5,666 bases of DNA from Pseudomonadota bacterium (lineage in GTDB: Bacteria > Desulfobacterota > Desulfobacteria > Desulfobacterales > RPRI01). This document shows, piece after piece, positions 1 through 4,934 of this stretch. The stretch is taken from positions 1 through 5,666 of the forward strand of contig JAHJQU010000201.1 in the NCBI GenBank assembly GCA_018819005.1. Direction: 5' to 3'. The position numbers and the translations under genes are program-made. How positions within the stretch are numbered: position 1 is the stretch's first letter; every line of letters begins with the position of its first letter. The notes under the pieces were generated by a model. The model was not told the DNA's origin. It saw nothing but the letters and a program-made list of their open reading frames with translations, and did not search any database.

Positions 1-46
1 GATCGATACCGCAATAGTTCTTGTGTTGTTGATTGTAAAATCTCAT
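1..46 (-). CDS. IS110-family (DEDD) transposase, N-terminal 15 residues only, runs off the window
   Basis: Reading leftward from an ATG at 44-46 gives MRFYNQQHKNYCGID before the window ends. This matches the start of IS110-family transposases, where a short basic/aromatic leader precedes a YCGID-type beta strand. The final Asp would be the first acidic residue of the RuvC-like DEDD catalytic site. The start is fixed by an ideal Shine-Dalgarno, AAAGGAGG on the minus strand (54-61), 7 nt from the ATG. Family members are usually 300-450 residues, so nearly all of the protein lies outside the window and its intactness cannot be judged. The family uses a Tnp_20 domain with a catalytic Ser further downstream. 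In recent work its target choice is directed by a structured 'bridge' RNA from a noncoding end of the element. The family call rests on only 15 residues but is supported by the RBS and by the broken gene next door. Confidence 0.78.
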   Translation of the reverse strand, partial: MRFYNQQHKNYCGID

Positions 47-48
47 AG

Positions 49-126
49 TGTGGCCTCCTTTGGATGAAGGGTTATTGGTATCTGGATAAATTCCATATTA
101 TCCCTTCATCTGAGGGAAGGCCATAA
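49..126 (-). promoter_or_regulatory. Imperfect inverted repeat that can mask the transposase ribosome binding site
   Basis: GATGAAGGG at 63-71 is exactly complementary to CCCTTCATC at 102-110. The pairing resumes further out: TGGCCTCC (51-58) against the complement of GGAAGGCCA (115-123), with one bulged base and a small internal loop. The loop is about 30 nt. On the minus strand the 3' arm contains the transposase Shine-Dalgarno (54-61), so a transcript entering from the right would fold and hide it. A weak -10-like hexamer, GATAAT on the minus strand (97-102), lies in the loop. A transcript starting just after it, near 90, would lack the 5' arm and leave the site free. No convincing -35 is visible. 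The pairing is seen directly. The regulatory role is inferred by analogy with other insertion sequences that block translation from read-through mRNA. The repeat may also serve as a transposase recognition end. Confidence 0.5.
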
Positions 127-965
127 CTAGTATCAAGGCACAGTTACTTTACCAGGCTGGCCTGTCAAACGAGATTGCTGTTCATCAGGCAAAATACAAC
201 CTTGAAAACACCCGTTCCAATATACCGACACTCCGGACTGGACTTGAGGAGGCCATGAACCGTCTTGCTGTGCTGATGGGTGATAATCCAGGCGCGGTTC
301 ATGCCGAATTGAAGGAACAGAAGCCTGTTCCGGTAAGCCGGCCGGATCTTACCGTGGGAATACCCGCTGACGTATTGCGGCAGAGGCCTGACATTCGCCG
401 GGCGGAACGTCAGCTTGCCGCACAAACTGCGAGGGTGGGTGTTGCCACTGCAGAGATGTATCCCAAAATTAACCTTACGGGTTCGATTGGCTTTGAATCC
501 CTGACTCTTGATAATTTGATTACTCCAGGCAGCAGGACATATTCATTTGGTCCGCGAATCACATGGCCGATTTTCAAAGCCGGCTCGATCCGAAGCAACA
601 TTGAGGTGCAATCAGCTCTGCAAGAGCAGTATCTGATCCAGTATGAAACTGCTGTTCTCAATGCCCTGGAGGAAGTTGAAAATGCACTCATGGCATACAT
701 GGAAGAGCAGAATCGCCGGCAGTCATTGAGCGATGCAAAGCGAGCCGCTTCACTGGCAGCAAATTTGGCACAGGACCAGTATAAGGCCGGATTGACGGAT
801 TTTACAAATGTGCTGGATGCGCAAAGGGCGCTTCTGTCATTTGAAGATCAGTTGATTCAGAACGAAGAGAACATTATATCCAACCTGATTCGCCTTTATA
901 AAGCACTTGGGGGGGGCTGGACATCTTTGTCTCCTGTCGATATCAATCCGGGATCTAATAAATAG
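114..965 (+). pseudogene. Outer-membrane efflux factor (TolC/NodT/OprM type), 5'-truncated at the insertion sequence
   Basis: The open frame follows a TGA at 111-113 and has 283 codons; the family is usually about 450-490 residues, so roughly the C-terminal 60% remains. Clear family marks are YQAGLSNE near 150-173, LRQRPDIRRAERQLA at 375-419, a YPKINLTGSIG beta segment (462-494), TWPIFKAG (561-584) and the second-repeat motif YKAGLTDFTNVLDAQRA (780-830). The end, LYKALGGGW, is typical. The signal peptide, lipobox and first repeat are missing. The first few codons (114 to about 128) probably derive from the insertion sequence. The ATG at 255 is internal to the conserved repeat, and its upstream purine run is only 2 nt away, so it is not a natural start. 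The intact protein would form the outer-membrane channel of a tripartite exporter with the three genes downstream. As it stands it should be non-functional unless rejoined to its 5' part. Confidence 0.88.
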
Positions 966-977
966 GAATTTGATAAT

Positions 978-2276
978 ATGAACAGCATAAACGATAAAAA
1001 CAATTCCGATATAAACCGGACCTTAAATATTAATTCCAAATCAGGGCGCAGTAAACACCCGATTCGATGGATTATTTGGCTGTTAATTGCGATTGTGGTT
1101 GCATTTGCGGTGATCAAATTTGGAACGGGTAGCAGCGCCGACAAGGTGGAATACAAGACCGAAACTGTGCAGCGCGGAGACCTCATTATAAGCGTAGCTA
1201 CCACCGGCACGCTCCAGCCGACCAATCAGGTTGACGTCGGTTCTGAGCTTTCGGGAATCGTAAGGACGGTCGAAGCGGACTACAACGACATTGTGAAAGT
1301 CGGCCAGATTCTGGCAAAACTTGATACTTCAAGGCTTGAGGCCCAGGTTCAGCAGAGTAAAGCCTCACTGGAAGCGGCAATAGCCAAAGTGAGGCAGGTA
1401 CAGGCGACAGTTAAGGAGGCAGGCAATTCACTTGATAGGCTGAAGCGGGTCGGAGAATTGAGCGGTAACAAGTTGTCGTCTCAACACGATATCGATGCTG
1501 CGGAAGCGGCTCTTGAACGTTCTCTGGCAGATAAAACAGCTGCCAGAGCTTCTGTATCGCAGGCTGAAGCAAACCTCAGAATTGTCCAGACTGATCTCTC
1601 GAAAGCAGTAATCTATTCGCCGATAAAAGGCATAGTCCTGAAACGTTCTGTTGAACCCGGTCAGACCGTTGCGGCATCGTTGCAGGCTCCTGTTTTGTTC
1701 ACTCTTGCCGAAGATCTTACCAAGATGGAACTCCGTGTTGATGTCGATGAGGCCGATGTGGACAAGGTGAAGAAGGATCAGAAGGCCACATTTACGGTTG
1801 ATGGTTATCCGGACCGCATTTTCACGGCTCAGATTACACAGGTCCGCTACGGATCAAAAATAGTAAGTGGAGTCGTAACTTATGAAACCATACTGAATGT
1901 TGACAATTCAGACTTATCATTGAGGCCGGGCATGACTGCCACAGCAAATATAGTGGTAAATAAAATTGAAAATTCGGTTCTGATTCCGAATGCCGCCATT
2001 CGTTTCATTCCTCCGACAAAAGAGAATGAAACATTGTCCGGGAGCAACAGCATAATCGGCAAGCTCTTCCCCAGGCCCAGAAGACAACAGACAAAACAAA
2101 AAAAAGATACAAAAGTCGACAGGAAAAAGTCAAGAGTCTGGACTCTGAAGGACGGGCAGCTTTCCGAGGTTTCTGTAGTGATCGGCGAGAGCGACGGAAT
2201 AATGACCGAAGTAACCGGAGGAGATATTGAGCCCGGAATGAAGGTTGTTATTGACACGATAAGGACCGGACAATGA
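978..2276 (+). CDS. macA: MacA-type periplasmic adaptor (membrane fusion protein) of a tripartite ABC exporter
   Basis: This is a 432-residue protein of the HlyD/RND-MFP superfamily. It has a polar N-terminus (1-30), one transmembrane anchor (about 31-48), and the first half of a lipoyl domain (about 84-118, VDVGSELSGIV). An Ala/Glu-rich coiled-coil hairpin follows (about 119-205), then the second lipoyl half (208-242, YSPIKGIVLKRSVEPGQTV), a beta-barrel (about 248-330, ending SLRPGMTATANI) and a membrane-proximal domain (331-432). In this family the anchor faces the permease, while the hairpin tip docks on a TolC-type channel. The membrane-proximal domain carries a lysine/arginine-rich insertion (about 346-386). 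The start follows AGGA (964-967) at 10-nt spacing, 12 nt after the outer-membrane factor stop. The stop codon overlaps the next ATG (ATGA, 2273-2276), implying translational coupling. The MacA-like assignment is firm; the substrate is unknown. Confidence 0.92.
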   Translation: MNSINDKNNSDINRTLNINSKSGRSKHPIRWIIWLLIAIVVAFAVIKFGTGSSADKVEYKTETVQRGDLIISVATTGTLQPTNQVDVGSELSGIVRTVEADYNDIVKVGQILAKLDTSRLEAQVQQSKASLEAAIAKVRQVQATVKEAGNSLDRLKRVGELSGNKLSSQHDIDAAEAALERSLADKTAARASVSQAEANLRIVQTDLSKAVIYSPIKGIVLKRSVEPGQTVAASLQAPVLFTLAEDLTKMELRVDVDEADVDKVKKDQKATFTVDGYPDRIFTAQITQVRYGSKIVSGVVTYETILNVDNSDLSLRPGMTATANIVVNKIENSVLIPNAAIRFIPPTKENETLSGSNSIIGKLFPRPRRQQTKQKKDTKVDRKKSRVWTLKDGQLSEVSVVIGESDGIMTEVTGGDIEPGMKVVIDTIRTGQ

Positions 2277-3010
2277 TTACGCCTGCTTCCGGAACCGGCA
2301 ACATGTCTCCTGTCTTAGAGCTTAATGGTGTGACCAGGATATACGGAACCGGCACGGCTGCTGTCAGCGCGCTGCAGGGTATAGATCTGCGGATTGATCA
2401 TGGAGATTTTGTTGCGGTAATGGGCCCGAGCGGGTCCGGCAAGTCAACATGCATGAATATCCTGGGCTGTCTGGACACCCCATCATCAGGCATCTACAGG
2501 TTTAAAGGAGTTGAAGTCGGAAAGCTGTCCCGTGACCAGCGCGCGCTTTTGCGCCGTCATTATCTGGGATTTGTCTTTCAGGGATTCAATCTTTTAAACC
2601 GCACGTCCGCATTGGAGAACGTCGAACTTCCTCTAATCTATCGCGGAACCCCTGCGGCAGAGCGTCGGGAAATGGCGCGCAAAGCTCTTGCAGCCGTAGG
2701 ACTCAATGGCTGGGAAACCCACACCCCCGCAGAACTTTCGGGCGGTCAGCAGCAACGAGTGGCTATAGCCCGCGCCATTGTTGCATCCCCTGAAGTGCTT
2801 TTTGCCGATGAACCAACAGGGAATCTCGATTCGGCCCGGAGCCGTGAAATTATGGAGCTTATGACCGATTTCAACCGTGATCGGGGCATTACCATAGTAA
2901 TGGTGACCCACGATTCTGATATGGCATCATATGCGAGAAGGATTGTCCGCTTCATGGATGGAATCATTGATAAAGAGGAGCAAAACGGGGGAGCGAATAA
3001 TGTTTCTTGA
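2273..3010 (+). CDS. MacB/LolD-type ABC transporter ATP-binding protein
   Basis: This is a 245-residue nucleotide-binding protein with every catalytic element present: Walker A GPSGSGKST (51-59), Q-loop Gln103 in VFQGFNLL, signature LSGGQQQRVAIARA (155-168), Walker B VLFADE with catalytic Glu180, D-loop NLD (184-186) and H-loop His213 in VTHD. The sequence style (NILGCLDTPSSG, RTSALENVELPLIYRG) is that of the MacB/LolD/YknY branch, which powers mechanotransmission-type exporters rather than translocation through the bilayer. The chosen ATG overlaps the macA stop by 4 nt and has AAGGA about 8 nt upstream. A second Met at codon 12 lacks such a site. In E. coli MacB this domain is fused to the permease; here it is a separate polypeptide. 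Its stop at 3008-3010 overlaps the start of the permease gene by 11 nt, so the two subunits are probably made in coupled amounts. Confidence 0.96.
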   Translation: MITPASGTGNMSPVLELNGVTRIYGTGTAAVSALQGIDLRIDHGDFVAVMGPSGSGKSTCMNILGCLDTPSSGIYRFKGVEVGKLSRDQRALLRRHYLGFVFQGFNLLNRTSALENVELPLIYRGTPAAERREMARKALAAVGLNGWETHTPAELSGGQQQRVAIARAIVASPEVLFADEPTGNLDSARSREIMELMTDFNRDRGITIVMVTHDSDMASYARRIVRFMDGIIDKEEQNGGANNVS

Positions 3011-4211
3011 AACGATTCTTATAGCCATGTGCGAAATTCGACGCAATGTCATGCGGTCATCGCTCACGATCCTCGGCATCGTTATCGGAGTTGCTTCGGT
3101 TATTACAATGGTGACTGTAGGTGACGGGGCGACAAAGCAGGTAGCCTACGAAATATCAAGCCTCGGAACCAATCTGATTGATATACATCCCGGGCAGAGC
3201 TTCCGCGGATCCGGCGGAACTCGTTCAGGTGCTCCTATGTTTAAAATTACCGATGCAGAAGCGATTGCAAGAGATATTTCGGGATTGGCAGGTGTTGCAC
3301 CTGTCACCGGTCGGGGCACTCAGGCCATTCGCGGAAATGATAACTGGGCTACAATAATTACAGGGAGTACTAATGACTATCTGAAGGTAAGGAACTGGAC
3401 TCTGGCAAGCGGACGCCAGTTTACCGACGGAGAGTTGAGGGCCGGGGCGGCTGTATGCATCATCGGCGCCACAATCCGCAAACAGCTTTTCGGGGAACAG
3501 GACCCGGTTGGGTACACAATTCGTCTTGAAAAAATTTCATGTCAGGTTGTTGGGGTGTTCAAAGCGAAGGGCCAGTCAGGCTTCGGAACGGATCAGGATG
3601 ATTTTGTGCTGATGCCTTTGCGTACTGTGCAGCGGCGTATTGTGGGCAAAAGTGATATCAGTTCGATTGCGGTATCTGCTCAAGACGGGGTTTCGACGGA
3701 AAAGGTAAAAGCGGATATAGAGCGGCTGCTGCGAGAACGGCGGAAAACAGGGAAAAACGAAGAAGAAGATTTTCACGTCAGAGATATGCAGGAAATAGTA
3801 AAAACACTTACCGGGACAACAAGGTTGCTGACGACACTTCTGGGTGCCGTGGCTGCTGTCAGCCTACTTGTAGGGGGAATAGGCATCATGAACATTATGC
3901 TGGTTTCGGTTACGGAGAGAACCCGCGAAATCGGCATCCGGCTTGCCATAGGAGCAATGGAAAAACAGGTTCTGATGCAGTTCCTTATCGAGGCGGTTGT
4001 TCTTTCATGCTTCGGGGGTTTAATAGGAATAATTCTCGGGATCGCGGCTGCCGCCGCCGGAGCAAGCGCCCTGAAGGTACCCCTTATTCTTAACATTGGA
4101 ATAATTGTCATTGCATTTGTGTTTTCTGCCGCAGTGGGTGTAGTCTTCGGGTACTTTCCCGCAAGGAAGGCCGCATTGCTTGATCCTATCGAAGCACTTC
4201 GCCATGAATAA
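3000..4211 (+). CDS. MacB-type ABC transporter permease (MacB periplasmic domain plus FtsX)
   Basis: This is a 403-residue protein with the MacB membrane topology. TM1 (about 21-43, SSLTILGIVIGVASVITMVTVG) leads into a large periplasmic domain (about 44-272), followed by TM2 (about 275-302), TM3 (about 328-352) and TM4 (about 362-386). The coupling segment VTERTREIGIRLAIGA (304-319) and the C-terminal YFPARKAALLDPIEALR (385-401) are hallmarks of the FtsX/MacB family. The periplasmic region has MacB-core features such as DAEAIA (85-90) and the ASGRQFTDGE segment (136-145). The ATG at 3000 is preferred over an upstream in-frame start at 2931 because it has GGGGGAG 6 nt upstream and begins directly at the conserved N-terminus. 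It is the transmembrane half of a split MacB and should dimerise, joining the ATPase inside and the adaptor outside. It is the last gene of the operon. Confidence 0.96.
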   Translation: MFLETILIAMCEIRRNVMRSSLTILGIVIGVASVITMVTVGDGATKQVAYEISSLGTNLIDIHPGQSFRGSGGTRSGAPMFKITDAEAIARDISGLAGVAPVTGRGTQAIRGNDNWATIITGSTNDYLKVRNWTLASGRQFTDGELRAGAAVCIIGATIRKQLFGEQDPVGYTIRLEKISCQVVGVFKAKGQSGFGTDQDDFVLMPLRTVQRRIVGKSDISSIAVSAQDGVSTEKVKADIERLLRERRKTGKNEEEDFHVRDMQEIVKTLTGTTRLLTTLLGAVAAVSLLVGGIGIMNIMLVSVTERTREIGIRLAIGAMEKQVLMQFLIEAVVLSCFGGLIGIILGIAAAAAGASALKVPLILNIGIIVIAFVFSAAVGVVFGYFPARKAALLDPIEALRHE

Positions 4212-4224
4212 ATGCTGTTCCTGT

Positions 4225-4410
4225 TCAGCTTTGGGCAATAAAGCCCAATATGCCATGGATTATCGCACAAAAAACCAGGACAACGCCTGTTTTTTTGTGC
4301 ACTCCAAATGGTACTTTGATATAATGAAGACCGGATAGAAGCTGAAATAAAAGCAAAATCAGATTAACCAGGCCTCCGATCAGGATTATTGAAACGCCTC
4401 CAATATTCAT
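4225..4410 (-). CDS. Two-helix membrane microprotein with His-X13-His (possible heme-binding hairpin)
   Basis: This is a 61-residue hydrophobic protein. It has TM1 at about 7-27, a short loop with His29, Lys32, His38, Lys39 and Lys40, and TM2 at about 42-58 with His52. The positive loop suggests both ends face the periplasm. His38 and His52 are separated by 13 residues, the spacing of paired axial heme ligands on one helix in b-type cytochromes. The local pattern (VHKKTG then IHG) recalls DUF4405/b561-like helices. I do not recognise a named family. The ATG follows a modest GGGGGAT purine run on the minus strand (4417-4423). It lies 121 nt downstream of the desulfoferrodoxin-like gene on the same strand and its stop is 13 nt from the permease stop, convergent. 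Coding status is supported by a coherent two-helix design and an RBS, but it is short and carries a striking hairpin, so doubt remains. Confidence 0.65.
   Translation of the reverse strand: MNIGGVSIILIGGLVNLILLLFQLLSGLHYIKVPFGVHKKTGVVLVFCAIIHGILGFIAQS
4265..4300 (+). terminator. Symmetric A/T-flanked hairpin, possible terminator of the exporter operon (inside the convergent microprotein gene)
   Basis: Bases 4265-4279 pair with 4286-4300 at 14 of 15 positions (GCAC, six A, one C/T mismatch, then CAGG against CCTG), around a 6-nt loop ACAACG. On the plus strand the CAGG/CCTG stem is followed at once by seven T (4290-4296), as in an intrinsic terminator. It sits about 54-90 nt after the permease stop at 4211. 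On the minus strand the same structure has six T after the stem (4269-4274), so it could act both ways. It encodes residues 37-49 of the microprotein, including His38. The GC part of the stem is only four pairs, so efficiency is uncertain. The structure is seen directly; the function is inferred. Confidence 0.45.
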
Positions 4411-4452
4411 AAATATATCCCCCGAAACAGTATATAGTGAATAGCCGACAAT

Positions 4453-4478
4453 TCAGAATCATTTCAAAACGAATCTGA
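4453..4478. repeat. Short imperfect dyad between the desulfoferrodoxin-like and microprotein genes
   Basis: TCAGAATCATTT (4453-4464) and the complement of AAACGAATCTGA (4467-4478) agree at 10 of 12 positions with almost no spacer. It has operator-like symmetry and lies about 45 nt upstream of the microprotein start, on the minus strand. There is no T-tract, so it is not a terminator. It could be a protein binding site or chance in an AT-rich spacer. Confidence 0.3.
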
Positions 4479-4482
4479 GATG

Positions 4483-4522
4483 CCATGGATTCAAGAGTTC
4501 ATGGTTCAAGTAACCCTCGACC
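4483..4522. repeat. Degenerate short direct repeats in the intergenic spacer
   Basis: CATGGATTCAAG (4484-4495) recurs as CATGGTTCAAG (4500-4510) with one base deleted. It is followed by a related CCCTCGACCCCTTGA segment ending near 4529. The first unit also forms a CCATG/CATGG dyad (4483-4487 with 4500-4504). The stretch lies directly after the stop of the desulfoferrodoxin-like gene. It resembles the decayed short-word intergenic repeats found dispersed in some genomes, but a single locus cannot show dispersion. Confidence 0.4.
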
Positions 4523-4531
4523 CCTTGATTA

Positions 4532-4906
4532 TCATTTCACACTAATGCCTGCTTTTGTAATTCCGGCACTTCCGTGAATATTGCAGTTTGCTTCAGCTTC
4601 TATCTGAGCAGGCTCATCAACCGTATATTTTATTTCTCTTGTGAAATTTTCTGATTCGGGTGTCTTGGTTGCCGAAAAATCCCACCTTGCCACCTCTTTT
4701 CCGTTTATCTTTAAATACACCCAGTTGGTGTGATGGAACATGTTATTTCCGATATGTGTCACATCCACTTTTATAGTGACTTCGGTGCCTTTTGGAACTG
4801 ATTCGGGGGCTGTTAATGATACAGAGGATTTACTCGCAAATGCGATGCCGAGTGAAAGGAAAAAAAACAGAGAAAAAAACAGCATTAACCTGATAATCTT
4901 TTTCAT
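4532..4906 (-). CDS. Secreted desulfoferrodoxin / superoxide reductase-like iron-binding protein
   Basis: This is a 124-residue protein with a clear Sec signal: MKK, a hydrophobic core (5-20) and an AFA cleavage site at 22-24. The mature part is a beta-sandwich-like domain whose motifs match the desulfoferrodoxin iron-binding domain: THIGNNMFHHTNWVYL (50-65) and CNIHG (108-112). In superoxide reductases the Fe site is bound by four His and one axial Cys, through H-x5-H-x3-W and CNxH motifs. Here His58 (with Trp62), Cys108 and His111 fit; His51 is 7 rather than 6 residues before His58. No His precedes residue 51, so the usual first His ligand is missing. The start has AAGGAGA (minus strand, 4915-4921) at 8-nt spacing. 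It begins 28 nt after the MFS transporter stop on the same strand, so the two are probably co-transcribed. It may reduce superoxide in the periplasm or be a redox or metal-binding relative. Confidence 0.82.
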   Translation of the reverse strand: MKKIIRLMLFFSLFFFLSLGIAFASKSSVSLTAPESVPKGTEVTIKVDVTHIGNNMFHHTNWVYLKINGKEVARWDFSATKTPESENFTREIKYTVDEPAQIEAEANCNIHGSAGITKAGISVK

Positions 4907-4934
4907 AGTGAAGGTCTCCTTTTTATTATTTGCT

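Larger units (their letters stand above)
1..128 (-). mobile_element. End of an IS110/IS1111-type insertion sequence (transposase 5' side)
   Basis: This region holds the transposase start plus about 80 bases of noncoding sequence that is unlike any outer-membrane factor. Recognisable outer-membrane factor sequence resumes around 123-135, so the element boundary must lie near 110-135. The right limit given here is approximate. In the IS110 family, insertion generally leaves no long target duplication, so the junction cannot be fixed from one side. The short 5' noncoding end fits the IS1111 subgroup, which has subterminal inverted repeats and a long noncoding region after the transposase. The IS110 subgroup has its long noncoding end upstream instead. 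The transposase points away from the interrupted gene. The other end of the element, and presumably the lost 5' part of the outer-membrane factor gene, lie left of the window. Confidence 0.6.

Noticed and set aside
255..257. ATG at 255 as the real start of the channel protein
   Set aside because: Conserved family sequence continues upstream in frame to about 129, and the purine run before the ATG is only 2 nt away, too close for a normal ribosome binding site.
909..916. Run of eight G near the end of the channel gene, as a possible phase-variation or frameshift site
   Set aside because: The run encodes the family-typical LGGGW end and the frame is intact through the natural C-terminus. One tract with no sign of variation is not evidence of phase switching.
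896..1225. 109-codon minus-strand open frame opposite the start of macA
   Set aside because: It is antisense to the end of the channel gene and the start of macA, and has no plausible ribosome binding site or domain.
2931..2999. Upstream in-frame start for the permease
   Set aside because: It would overlap the ATPase gene by 80 nt and add a non-conserved leader. The ATG at 3000 has a strong GGGGGAG site and begins at the conserved N-terminus.
4228..4248. Hairpin TTGGGC/GCCCAA with an alternative GCTTT/AAAGC pairing just after the permease stop
   Set aside because: The stem is six pairs with no T-tract on either side. The stronger terminator candidate is at 4265-4300.
3773..4270. 165-codon minus-strand open frame opposite the permease
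   Set aside because: It is antisense to an unmistakable FtsX/MacB gene, has a composition expected from the complement of hydrophobic codons, and resembles no family. It is a shadow frame.
4429..4458. Minus-strand promoter for the microprotein (TATACT at 4429-4434)
   Set aside because: The only -35-like word at acceptable spacing matches 3 of 6 positions, and the predicted transcript start would fall inside the ribosome binding region.
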